A stretch of 64,000 nt of DNA. It comes from Glebionis coronaria (Eukaryota; Streptophyta; Magnoliopsida; Asterales; Asteraceae). The stretch is taken from NCBI GenBank assembly GCA_025667525.1, contig CM046878.1, forward strand, positions 510,516,274-510,580,273. Direction: 5' to 3'. Numbering within the stretch: position 1 is the stretch's first letter; every line of letters begins with the position of its first letter. Positions 11,419 through 22,185 of the stretch are shown here, in pieces. The notes beneath the pieces were generated by a model that saw only the letters and a list, made by a program, of their open reading frames with translations, did no database searches and was not told where the DNA came from. Position numbers and translations under genes: made by a program.

Positions 11419-14078
11419 TAATGTATGAATTTTGCAAATCCTTTTTATGTTCGTTTATCGTTCCTCGACTCACTCGAATTGATCTCAAATTAACGTGGAT
11501 ATATTTGTTCTTTGTGAAACGTATTTTTTTGGTATTTTTAAAACTACAATCTATTTAATTAAAAACTATTTAATCTAAATTAAAAATCTAAGTTAAACTA
11601 ATAAAAACTATGTTGAAACTTAAACAAAATTTAAAACTAATTTAATTGAAAACTAAAATAAAAACTTTTAATGAAATCTATTTTCTAAACAAAACTATAT
11701 AAATTGAAAACTAATTTTTAAAACTAAAATCTATATTGACTAAAATTTAAACTAAATTTAAAAACAATTAAAATTTATAAAAGTAATTAAAAATATTTTT
11801 TTATCTTTTTATATTTTTTAAAAACTTAATAAAACGAAATTTATATAAAACTATTTAATAAAAATTAATACAACTTAAACTTGTATCTAAAAAGTGAAAA
11901 TAAATCTGACTGCCTACAATAGCCTATATTAATCAACTGATGCGAAGTAATAATCAAAAGAAAGTCTAGATTAGTTGGTAAAGGCGTATGTCTGCTAAGC
12001 TAAGGGTCTTGAGTTCGAATCCCAGCAGGACCTAAATTTTTTGGCTATTAATTAATTTTTGGAAGCTATACTTCTTAGACTAATGGAGTCTGAGATTTTT
12101 AAACAGTAAAGCAAAATCACCAAAAACCAAATAAGCAGAGGAAACAAATAAGCCAAATAAGCAGTAAATAGATTAAGCTAATAAGCTAAAAATACTAATA
12201 AGGAAAACAGACATAAGCAGTTGAAAACCAAAAAGCAATAAGCAGAATCTAACCAAAACTTAAATCAAAACAGAAATCCTAACTAGCAGTTTTATATAAA
12301 ACGAAAAGAAAACTATAACCAATATTAAACTATATGCTAGCACAAGTAATACTAATCAGATCCAAATAAACTCAACATATATGCAAATAAACATGAATCG
12401 AATCAAAAGCAGATTTAAACTAATCTATATCCAAACACAATAAAACAATAACATGAGTAGATTAATAAACTTAACAAAAAATGAAAAGAAGATTAAAACC
12501 TTGTGTCGATATCCGTTGTGACGAAGGGTGGTGTTGAACCCCCTTATGACCCGGAAACAATCACCGCCTTCATCATCTCGAACATCATCATCACTATCTA
12601 AACTAAACAGCTTCTTCGAACCAAACAATTCCTCACGAACCAAATAAAGCTTCGAACCAAACAGTAACTTGACCGAACAGTAAACTTTATAAATCTCCAG
12701 TTGGGAAATTTATTACACTTTCCTTTATTTTTTTTTTTTTTTTTAATTTATCAAACAATAAACAGTAACATAAAAAACAAAGCAGATTAAAATTGAATTT
12801 AAATGAGACGAAAATTAAAATGGAGACGAAATTAAGAAACAGAACTTTTCATTAATAATAATAAGAATTACATTAACTGAAAATTAAAAATTACATTAAT
12901 CTAAAACTAATTTGCAGAAAATTAAATAAAGAAAAAGTGCTCCAATAAATTACAAATAAAGAGGTTTTATAGAGAAACCCTAAAACTATTTTCCTTGGTG
13001 CCTACGGCTTCAAATCATGGCCATCCATTCTTCTTCTCTTTCTTCTTTCTTTAATCAACGGTTGAAATCAAATCTTGAGCCACGGATTGCCCTCGTGGCA
13101 GATTTGTGCTTGTTTTATGCTGAGGTGGATGATAGGGATTGGTGGATTGATTGTGGAGAGGTGTTCCATCCAATCACAACAAAGGATAAGAGGCCACGTC
13201 AGATGGATGAGGACCACCAGTTGGTGTTGCTTCCGATTTCTATGGGGATTTAATCCCAAACCGTGTGATTCACACGAATGGATTAAAACCCCCAATTTTT
13301 GATGAGTAAACTTGGTGTATTGGGTGAATTAGGGTTTGAGTAAAGTGGTAAAAAGATAATGGAGGCTGTTTGTATTTGGGAGAAGGAGATGAATGTTTTC
13401 TTGGAGTTATCGAGTGAGGGGTAGGGTAAAAAAACGTGTGGTGTGTGTGGGGTTTTAATGTATACGTTTGTTTATTAAACGTATGGGAGGTGTGAGTAAA
13501 TCGTTTTGTGGGAATTGACTGCTAGGGTTGACCAAGGTTTGGATAACTAAACTTTCCACTGATTTTTGTTGATTATCTGGGCATAGCCCAATTCACATCC
13601 ATTCGTCCCATGATATAGCCAATGGCTTGGGCCAACTTATGATCCATTTATAAAATGCAATTGGGCCTTATTATCCATCACATGGTAATTTAACAAATTG
13701 GTTAAATGGGCTTGTGGGCCCAATAAGTAAATATGGGACCCACTAAGCTCGAATATCTTCAAAAAGATTAAATCCGCTTAAATCGAGCTCGATTTCGGCT
13801 TCCTTGATTGTTTCTTCAAAATCGTGTCGGTTTAGCCGGTTTTCGTGAACTTGAGCACACTTTTGGTCTTTTGACTTTGTCTTCGTCTTCTTCTTTGACT
13901 TTTCTTCAACATTTGACCGTGAAATCTCGTGTTTTCTTTCCTTTTGATCATTTGTACCTATTTAACACAAAAACACAAAACCACGCGTAATTCCGACTTT
14001 TACAATGTTAAACACATGATTAGGTCTTGTTTTTCCTTGATTTTAGTGGCAAAAGGATAAGTGTTTACACACTTATTA
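11419..14078 (-). repeat. Athila-1 5' LTR (2660 bp)
   Basis: The right end (ACTTATTA, 14078) is fixed by the end of identity with the 3' LTR copy next to its polypurine tract. The left end (TAAT, 11419) is fixed by the primer site. A TATA-like CTATAAAAC on the minus strand at 12964-12972 is a candidate promoter. It also holds a poly-T run near 12727 and a tRNA-like segment at 11963-12033. The 78-codon ORF at 13017-13253 is not supported as a gene. Confidence 0.85.
11963..12033 (+). other. degenerate tRNA-like segment (possible SINE head)
   Basis: This 71-nt stretch contains an A-box-like TTAGTTGGTAAAGGC and a B-box-like GAGTTCGAATCCC at tRNA spacing. Several acceptor and T-arm pairs can be drawn, and a loop carries CTGCTAA (GCT anticodon position). 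A T6 run follows at 12037. The anticodon stem does not pair well, so it is not a functional tRNA. It may be a tRNA-derived SINE head or a tRNA relic caught by the LTR. Confidence 0.4.
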
Positions 14079-14326
14079 GTCTGTCATGACCCTTGTGCCT
14101 TGAGCGTCCCTGTTGCCTTGGTCAGGATTCTCCCGAGAGGACGATGCCTCCCCAGCTGTCTGTGTAGTAGCTGTTATTAGTGAGGGAAAGACACATGTGG
14201 TCCCTTTCCCCAACGCCCTGAGTTGTTAGGTTCGCTGCTAGTGTGCGGACCTGTTTGCTTCTTGGATCCACCCTTGGGTGGGGGCGGGTTTGCGCCGTTT
14301 TTCGTCATTGGCTAGAGTTTAGTATA

Positions 14327-14346
14327 GGGTCCCACGGATGGCACCA
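14327..14346 (-). other. primer-binding-site-like sequence
   Basis: The minus strand reads TGGTGCCATCCGTGGGACCC three bases after an LTR-like end. The matching tRNA was not identified. Confidence 0.55.
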
Positions 14347-14593
14347 ACTTGTTGATACAAATTTGGATGGACCGATCTTGGCCCGAATTAGGCTTAGTTC
14401 GGGGTCTTGTGGACTCCGGCTCTTGCACCAAGTGAAACTTGTTTGAGGACCCTGCGCACTAAACAGACACCGTTAGGCTTACCGTGGGTTTGTGACCCAC
14501 GATTAGACTCCAGCGTGAGAGTAAGTAATCGGTTTGAGTATGTAAGTGTTTAGGGTATTGTGTGTATCGTACCTTTGTAGAACCTATGGGGTT

Positions 14594-14602
14594 CTTTTTA
14601 TA
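14594..14602 (-). promoter_or_regulatory. TATA box of the third gypsy LTR
   Basis: The minus strand reads GAGTATAAAAAGAACCCC, about 250 bp before the primer site. Confidence 0.5.
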
Positions 14603-14668
14603 CTCGAGAGAGTCCAGGCTGGGCTCCCTGTTCTTGCAGCCTAAGGAAGAGATAATGACTCGGAATAG

Positions 14669-16027
14669 CTTGATCTTTATCATCTAACTAAGGCAAGTGT
14701 ATATCCCTTTTCCTTAGGCGAATATAACTATAATATATGATCCTGTCGTGCTGCGACGAGGACCTGGCTAAGCAATCAGTCCTATGTGCGACAGCGGCCT
14801 ACCGGGCCACCTGGGCCGTGCGCGCACATCGCACAAGTATCCAATCCATACCTGATGGATGCGGGTAGTACCCGTGAGTCGGACTATCTAGCCCGACTAG
14901 GGACTATACGTCATCAAACCCCAAAACTATGGTTGTCACACAACAACCTCCCGACCAAGGCCTATCAGGCCTCCCTGCCTTTTAGGAATTTTTAGCAGTA
15001 TAAACACCACAAGAGGACTCAGGTTTGAGGTGACTAACTTCCCATTATAATATTACTTTATTGTTATACTCATTTCCATATCTTTTTGGATCTGTTCACT
15101 TTACTTACCCTCACGCCGGAGCTTGGTCTGGGTTCTCACATAGGGACGAGGCTAATGAGTTTATTTTGGTTTCAGGATATCCGAAAGACAAACCACATCT
15201 AGTCCGAAGGCAGGAATTTGCACAAAAATGACTAAAGCATAATGCTTTAGGTTCATCAAAGATTTTGATGAAGGTTAAAAACCACAAACAAAATAATGTA
15301 ACACTTGTAGCAAATGTTTAGCTAATAAAAGCTACAAGATTTACGTACCATGTGAAGTGACACGTATTTTTCAACTCTAATACTTGATACTGAAAGATGC
15401 GTGAAGTGTAAGAAGCTCTCTTAATTGAAAGCAAAAGTTCAACTCCATAGCGTGGTGATAACGTTTTGTGAACAATAAAGTGAAGAACTATAAACAAGAA
15501 CAAGAAACTAGAGAATGAAAAAATTGTATTATTCATCTTTCATATAGGTATGTACATATAGATACAATATATGTATGTATAAATACAAGATACAATCCGT
15601 TGTGTTTCGCGAATTAACTTACCGCATATACCCTACTTCGAGAAAACGGCCTACGACCTCCATCCACCCTCTCACTCTATAAACATCGTCTTAAAATATC
15701 CCGTTGCGAGATGCGGGCATTATTCCCAACTAAGCAAAATGTCAAAGTCAAATTTTAAAATGTGAATTATAAATGGATCCAGTACGTTTCAAAATGTAAT
15801 TTTCAGTAGCTATCAAGGGATTGTAAATGATTTCTTTATACTAAATAAAATTTGAAAATAGTGTCTAGTCAAAATTCTTGGTTTTGTTACTTATTTGAAA
15901 AGTTGAAAGAAGTAAAACCCATTGTAAAGTTTAAAATGTACCAGTTGAGATGATATAATAGGTGGGAATAATTAAATTTTAAATTATTCTCCTCCTTTGA
16001 ATGAAACTCTGAATCGATGATTTAAAT
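14669..16027. repeat. 1.36-kb dispersed repeat, copy 1
   Basis: Closely matches 59372-60743 in the same orientation, starting at CTTGATCTTTATC and ending at GATTTAAAT. Flanks differ at both ends. Differences include an insertion of about 18 bp (GTTATATTATGTCTG type) in copy 2 near 59440. A 69-codon ORF (14786-14995) exists in both copies, but most differences change amino acids. No target duplication, primer site or polypurine tract supports an LTR pair. The element type was not recognised. Confidence 0.8.
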
Positions 16028-17479
16028 GAATCTATAAGCAAAAATAAAAAGAATAAATTACATGGTGGTTCTTATGGTTTAGTCAAAATTGCAACTTTAG
16101 TCCCTAAACTTTAAAAGTTTCATAGATAGTCCTTAACTTTGAAAAGAATAATACACATGGTCCCTCCAGTTAACTAGTGTTAAATAGACTTCGTTATTAT
16201 TTACATGTTAGTCCATGTTGTTAACAATTGTTGCACCTTTCATCCTTTATTCCAACGGACGTGTATAACTTAACTTTAAATTCGTTTTTGTCCGTTTCTT
16301 TTATGTTTTCGTTTATTTTTAACGTTTTGCTCTCGATAAACTTAAAATTACTCGAAAAAAGAATGTTTTAGAAAAATAAAGTTCAAAAATTATATTTTAA
16401 TTTCAAAAAGTAAAAAATTGACAAAATTTAATTTCGAAAAAGATTTTAAAAAGGTTTATTTAAAAAATTAAAAATAATAATTTCGAAAAAAGCTCATTTT
16501 AATTTCGAAAAATTAATTTTAGAAAAAAAAAATAAAAAAAATTACAAAAAAATCTGAAATTTTAAGAATTTAGAATTTCAAAACTTTTATAATATTAAAC
16601 TTAAAACATTTTAAAAATCTTTTTTGAAATTTTTTTTAAATTAAATTGTTTTCAAAAATACAATACATTTTTAAAAATTATTTTTTTTCGTGAAAGCTTT
16701 TTCCAAATTATTTTAATTTCGAAACATTATTTTTTTACAAAAAAGAAAACTAATTTTGTAAAATAACAATTTGGAAAAAATTTCGGATTTCTTTTTTAAA
16801 ATGTATCGTATTTTCGAAAAAAACTAATTTGAAATTTCCAAAAAAGATTTAAAAAGTATTTAAGATAAAAAAAATCTATAAAATCTATATTTTTTTCGAA
16901 AAAAGTAATTTAAAAAATCGTGTTTGTTATCTTAAATATTTTAACATTCTAAATGTTTTTGAAATTTTAAATTCTTAAAATTTCAGATATCTTGAATTTT
17001 TTTTCCAAAATTAACCCTACCACTCTCATTTATTTTAACGAGCAAATATAAAAGTATTGGTTATTGTGTTAGAAACTGAGCCTTATCAAATTATGATTTA
17101 AATGTATTTGATAAAAGTATTTATTTTTTAGTTTAAGATTAAGATTATTTGTTTCGATGTAAACAAATTTATTTTGATGAAAGGGTAATCGGTATCTTGG
17201 TTATTGTTGCAATTTATAAATTTAATAGGATTAATTTAATTTACGAAGTGTATTATTTTTTGAAATTTCAGTAGTAGTCAACATCTCTATTGTAATTATA
17301 GTTTCTATAATACATATAAAGTTATACCCATTTATGAAAATTAAAAAATCTTGAAAACTTAAAAGTTATTTATAATATAAATGATTTATTTTCTTTTTTA
17401 GAAGTGAAAAAGGTGATAAAATAAAATTTGTTAAAACCTTAAATTCTCTATATTGAAGTCAAACGTTTAATACCTGGTC
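16028..17479. other. AT-rich stretch without a gene
   Basis: Very rich in A and T runs from 16260 to 17460. Contains a segment on 'tttagtccctaaactttaaaag' near 16100, common in plant repeats. No ORF and no RNA gene seen. Confidence 0.6.
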
Positions 17480-17690
17480 ACGAGTTGAACTATAAAGTTA
17501 GTTCGGTTAAGTTATCGAGTTACGTGTTTGATCGTCAGTCAATTCAGTCGAGTTATCAGGTTACGAGTTCGATCATCGGAACAATCCGGTCGAGTCATCG
17601 GATAACGAGTTTGATCACCGGATCAACCCGGTCGAGTCACAGGGCACGAGTTCGACCACCGGTTCAACTCGATCGAGTAATCGGATATCG
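17480..17690. repeat. 41-42-bp tandem array, about five copies
   Basis: The unit starts ACGAGTTCGATCA and carries CCGGTCGAGTCA near its end. The last three copies are clear and the first two degenerate. The array makes an ORF by chance (17485-17694). Confidence 0.8.
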
Positions 17691-17771
17691 TTAACTATCA
17701 GTCGTTAGGCAATTTTTGGGTTCAAGCGTCAAATCAATTAACGTATCGTTAATTATGTGTCGTTAAATAAT

Positions 17772-17800
17772 TCTGCCGCTATGCGCGAGTAATCGTCTAG
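17772..17800 (+). mobile_element. Helitron-like 3' terminus
   Basis: A small GC hairpin (GCCGCTATGCGCG) is followed by about ten bases and then CTAG, with T as the next base. That is the Helitron 3' rule: hairpin, CTRR, insertion before T. No matching 5' end was fixed. Confidence 0.4.
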
Positions 17801-18817
17801 TTGTATTAAGAGCATCCATTATGATGTTTTAACAATAGGTATAAATTTTTTATGAAGATGTTTAATTTTTTTGGAAATTGATATTTACACATATCAATTT
17901 GAATCATACACATAAAGATAATTACAAAAAGACTATCCTGCCCTCTTTTATATTTTGCGTCTCATTTGACTCCATCATTTGACTTCACTTCAAAACATTA
18001 CTCTTCCTTTATTTATGCAGCCCGTCCATTTCTTCCGCAATAATATAACAATCTTCTATTTAAACTATCCACCTACTTTGAATTTCATCAAATAAATAAA
18101 TAGCCCAATACATGATATGTAATGTCATCAACCTATTTTTATTTTTTTGAAACACTCACCGTCACTTCCAGATGGCTCATCAAATAAATTCCACTTTGGA
18201 GTCAAATTTGGACGACTAGCTACGTATGTTATAAGCGAAATATTCAAAAAATGCAAGCAATGAGAAACCACCGGTTACTTTTTCGTTTTTCTCTATTCAT
18301 CTCGATTAGAACCACTTCGGTGAATTCGGTCACATAACAAAGTGACATACTTATCTTTTCGAGAATCACGAATAGATCGCCTATATCTCATATCGACATA
18401 CTTGTTTTTCTTACGTTGCTAATCTCGTATGTATGTCATGTAGTTCATATTCTTTATTTAAAAATGAGGACAAAAATAATTATGTGACCATTACGAAATT
18501 GATTGGAATATTTACATCATATGGCCACAAACGAAAACCAGATAACTAGTCACATACATTTCATTTATTAATCCCGTCTAAACTTAGATTAGTATGTAAA
18601 AGATAAGTAACTTAATTGTGTAAACGGGATATGATCGCATGGAAGAGGCATAAGATTTCATAGCATACAAAAGAGGATAATAAAGTATCACATTGAGGGC
18701 ATATGAGTCTTTTTACAACTGATATTATGTGTACGAAGTAAATTGACATGTGTACATATCATCTCACATTTTTTTTTGACATAGTTACTAATTATTTCAA
18801 GCCTAGGTGTCATGAAA
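17801..18817. other. stretch without a gene
   Basis: Begins with GAGCATCCATTATG, a common plant repeat motif. Otherwise no ORF or RNA gene seen. Confidence 0.5.
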
Positions 18818-19255
18818 GGGTGAATACATACATAGGTAATTAACGTTTCCAAAAAAATGCGCCTAAATTATTAACGTTTCAATTCGTTCACTCAAGTTAC
18901 TTAAGTATACAGGTTGGCTAAGTAGGTTACTAAAGATTGTTAAACTTTATAATAAAGGGATTTTGTGGAAAGGTTACCGGCTAAGTAGGTTACACAAAAA
19001 TTAAATACACAAACTTGGTCTCTTAGTAATACATAAAGAAGTTAATAACGTTTAAAAAAAATGCGCCTAAGTTACTAACATTTATAAAAAAATGCGCCTA
19101 AGTTACTAAAACCGGCTAACGTGGGTAAATTAAAAAAACGAGTAACTCAATTAACCGGTAACATATACTTGAGTAACATGAGTGAACGATTTGAAACGTT
19201 ATTATTTTAGGCACACTTTTTTGGAAACGTTAGTTATCTACGTATGTATTAACTC
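18818..19255. mobile_element. Mutator-like foldback MITE (438 bp)
   Basis: Long terminal inverted repeats of about 90 bp: the left arm starts GGGTGAATACATACATAGG; the complement of the right arm starts GAGTTAATACATACGTAG, and both continue with TAACGTTTCC. Flanked by a 10-bp near-perfect duplication, TGTCATGAAA (18808-18817) and TGTCATTAAA (19256-19265). The core repeats 'aaaaaatgcgcctaagttac'. No coding capacity. Confidence 0.8.
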
Positions 19256-19923
19256 TGTCATTAAAAGGTATAAGCTTTTGAAAAGGTTTAAATTTTATAT
19301 ACATTTAATTCATGTGGAAAACTAAATAATTTATAAACCTAAAAAATTTAATTTATAATGAAATTAAGTTAAAAGTTTATAAACTAAATTATATGATGTG
19401 GCAACTTTATAAATCTATAAAAAGGTTTATAAGGATGCTTTAATGCATTAAAAAGATGTTTCTAATGTATAAATCTGACTTATGTTTGTGTTTGTTCTTG
19501 TATACTCTGTGTGACCGTGCCTTGGATTTTCACATAACTCGCGTGCTTATTACTATCTAGACAATAAAGTTTAAAAAAATTCAACATAAAACAAGAGGAG
19601 ACATGAACTTGCCTCTAAAATAGTTTTTTTTGAACGATTCTAAAATAGAATTACTAATCACTATTTTGACTAACATATAAAAACATAATATCTCCAAGTA
19701 TAAGCATTCAAGTTTCATTATTATAACTCTTATATATACATAGTATAAAAAACGAGGGAAGTACTATTTCGCAATTACCCATATCTCACAACACAATTAC
19801 TACACGCGCCGTTCTCACACCTTTTATGTATAAAAAATATCGTTCTGTCTGGGTGAGAGTGAAAACTGCCTTCACTCGCCTGATTACTAAGCAATTGTTT
19901 GCTAAAGTTATGAGTGCCATGTG
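19256..19923. other. stretch without a gene
   Basis: AT-rich; no ORF of note and no recognised repeat. Confidence 0.5.
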
Positions 19924-19929
19924 TCCTAA

Positions 19930-20996
19930 GAGGGAACGGTATGGCAGCGAGCTTGGCTCGCCGTGCCTAGGTGGCAGGCTCGCCGCCGCTCGCCGCCCTT
20001 CGCCGCTACACCGAGACCCCACTCGCCGGTTCTCAAATGTCACTTTGTGACATTGCTCGTTGGAAAAGAAGGTGGGGCCCAAAATTTTTTATAACCGTTA
20101 CAACGGCTAGATTTTAAAAAAAAAAAGAAATTTATTATTTTTAAACCCTATATAAAGTCATTACCTTATACATTTTTAAACACACAAAATACATTCTACA
20201 ATAAAAAAAACACTCCAAAAATCACAAAAAAATGTCAAACCTCCCAAAACGATTACCTCAACTACGTTAACATCCTCAACCACGGCACGGATCCGAATCA
20301 ATCGTCGTCTTCTTCTCCCGCGACGCAATCCGGCCAAGGATCCGGCCAAGGTTCCGGTCAAAACTATTCGCAACAATACTTTCCACCATTAACACCCCAC
20401 CAAATTTATCAACAACAACTAGCGTTTCACCAAAATCAATATTCACCACCTCAATATCCATATCCACCATCTCAATATCCATATCCACCATCTCAAAATG
20501 TCCCCGAAACTCAATTCAAAGTACCACAATCTCAACCGCCACAACGAAAGCAAAAAAATACATATCGTGGCAGAGGGAAACGGCCGGCAAAAAAAAATGT
20601 TGCGGTTGATTTGTCCGCAGACGAGGACGACATCAATGATGTAGAGGAAGTTGAATTTTCGGCACCCCTACGGTGGTCACCTGATGAGGAAAAAATACTG
20701 GCCGAGGTTTGTCTTTTTTTTCCGTATTTTTATATTCGTAGCGTAATTTTATTTCTCGTATTTGTATTTTATTTTTTAGTATTTTGTAATTTTTAATTTT
20801 ATGAAATGAATTTTTATTTTGTGTGAAAATTGAAAAATTAAATAAAATGGTGAGTGGTGGGACCCAAGTGAAGAGGAGAGAGACTAGTTGTGATAAAGGG
20901 GTGTTTTTGGAGAAGAGGAGAGAGATTAGTTGGTATGACGTGGCGCTGATGTGGCGTAGTGAAGAGGTAAACACCTCTTTGTGATACCTTTCCCTC
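19930..20996. mobile_element. non-autonomous PIF/Harbinger-type DNA element (1067 bp)
   Basis: Terminal inverted repeats GAGGGAACGGTATGGCA (left) and GAGGGAAAGGTATCACA (complement of the right end) are flanked by the 3-bp duplication TAA (19927-19929, 20997-20999), as expected for the PIF/Harbinger superfamily. It carries the start of a Myb/SANT-type ORF but no transposase. The subterminal 20960-20990 segment can fold into a small hairpin. Confidence 0.75.
20232..20706 (+). pseudogene. N-terminal exon of a Myb/SANT-like (Harbinger ORF1-type) protein
   Basis: The main frame from 20242 encodes a Ser/Gln-rich N-terminus with tandem GQGSGQ, then QYPYPPSQ repeats, a basic patch (RGRGKRPAKKN), an acidic stretch (ADEDDINDVEEVE) and the beginning of a trihelix/SANT-like domain, PLRWSPDEEKILAE. 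It stops at a donor-like GAG|GTTTGT. The ATG at 20232 is in another frame, so the start is frameshifted. The rest of the gene is missing; the Harbinger end follows 290 bp later. In plants this protein type is the DNA-binding partner of Harbinger transposases and is also annotated as 'glutathione S-transferase T3-like'. Function here is lost. Confidence 0.6.
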
Positions 20997-21924
20997 TAAC
21001 TACTTATACAAATCGTATTCTCCGTCTGTGTGTATCCATTTGTGTGGTCGGTTTGTATAGATCTGGCCGTAACTCATTGTTGAAAGCACCAACAATTTTT
21101 GGGTTCCTTGATCCGATTGTAGAGGTTTGCTGAAACCTAATCTTCGTAAAGCTTTGGAATCCGTAATTTTTTGGATCTCCTAGAAACCCTAACTTTGGAG
21201 TCGTTCTTTGCCGTGAGATTTTGGAATTCCTAATTTTAAGGGTTTGTTGGAAACCCGTGGAGATGTTCATAATTTCTAACGATGTTGGCGGCTCTTTCAC
21301 TTTTCGTTGGTTTCATTGATGCTATAAAAGGTATTGAAGCTTATTATTCTTAAAGGGTATTATTTTCGATTAAAATTTAGGGTCTTGATTGTCTTTGTAT
21401 CGTGATGAGAATTAATTGACCAAAAATGATTCAATGGTTGCAGTTAAGCAACTTTGTACAAACGTTAAAATTGTACTATTTGTTGGAAAATTATAACTTT
21501 GTTTGAAGGCACTTGAATCTTGTCAAGGCATCACTCATTTTTGTTTGCATCCATGTCGGGTTTGCTTATTTCCATGGTTCAAATTGAGACGTAAGCTGGC
21601 AGGGCATCACCTTCAGTGTGTTTGCAGCCGCTGTACGTGCTACTGTTTCGATAAATTGTTGTTGATCTTATTAAATTGTGAGAACAATTCAACTCTTAGA
21701 AAGCTCATGATCCTCTTAATTTGTGAAAACATTTAACATCTTCCCTGTGGCTAGCGAGCTTCGCAATAAGGTTGCTGATGCATTCGAAGAACTGATAATA
21801 GTGGTTTTTATCATGGGATTTATGGTTATGCCAGTGGTATTGTTCGAATTAACGTGATGTATTTTCTTTGGTAACTTTTTTTTGCGTCAAAGGCTATGAT
21901 AAACATGAGAGTGTTAAAAAATAT
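20997..21924. other. Helitron interior without a recognised gene
   Basis: Looks like untranslated or intronic sequence of a plant gene (T-rich, several exon-sized open pieces), but no protein was recognised. Confidence 0.4.
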
Positions 21925-22185
21925 GAGACCACCCATGACTTGGCGTGGCAACCTGTTGGGTTTGCAGCCATGCGGGATGCGTCCTCATATATGAAAGCGG
22001 TTGAAAAAAATGAGACCACCCGTGACTTGGTGTGGCAACCTGTTAGGTTTGCAGCCAAGCCGGACGCATCCTCATATATGAAAGCGATTGATAAAAATGA
22101 GACCACCCGTGACTTGGCGTGGCAACCTGTTGGGTTTGCAGCCATGGCGGATGTGTCTTCATTTCGATTACTAGCCTATCTGAGC
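21925..22185 (+). repeat. three tandem 87-bp units with an open 29-codon frame
   Basis: Units start at 21925, 22012 and 22099. Each encodes a 29-residue repeat around ETTRDLAWQPVGFAA..DASSYMKA, in an ORF from about 21868 to 22194. Degenerate relatives of the unit appear near 22430-22480 and 22550-22605. The units differ by a few bases, mostly C/T and A/G. I do not recognise the protein. Since 87 is a multiple of three, the frame could be conserved by chance. Confidence 0.75.

Larger units (their letters stand above)
6227..14078 (-). mobile_element. Athila-like LTR element lacking protease, RT and integrase (Athila-1)
   Basis: Order on the minus strand: 5' LTR 11419-14078, Asp-tRNA-type primer site, leader, one gag ORF fused to a downstream tail, 3' noncoding region, polypurine tract 7121-7133, 3' LTR remnant 6227-7120. 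The gag and primer site are Athila-type. No polymerase domain can be found in the 4.3-kb internal region, so the copy depends on other elements. Its 3' LTR is cut by the Tekay insertion. It sits in another gypsy element, whose leader resumes at 14079; GTCTG (14079-14083) is the expected right target duplication, with the left one outside the window. Confidence 0.8.
14079..14668 (-). mobile_element. fragment of a third Ty3-gypsy element: gag start, leader, primer site and LTR end
   Basis: Reading leftward: LTR sequence from about 14668 down to 14350 (ending at TG on the plus strand), primer-site-like sequence 14327-14346, then a short leader with a possible gag start (MTKNGANPPPPKGG at about 14306). 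Athila-1 interrupts it at 14078. The LTR's outer end could not be fixed; it may extend into the repeat that starts at 14669. The lineage (Tat-like) is a guess from the primer site and the Gly/Pro-rich gag start. Confidence 0.55.

Noticed and set aside
11963..12033. Functional tRNA-Ser(GCT)
   Set aside because: The anticodon stem does not pair and the long variable arm of tRNA-Ser is missing.
13017..13302. 78- and 75-codon ORFs around the Athila-1 LTR
   Set aside because: Inside a defined LTR, no domain, and the other LTR copy diverges without keeping the frame.
14786..14995. 69-codon ORF repeated at 59503-59712
   Set aside because: Present in both copies of the dispersed repeat, but most differences change amino acids, so no sign of selection.
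17480..17690. CRISPR-like array
   Set aside because: Units are contiguous without unique spacers; it is a tandem repeat in plant DNA.
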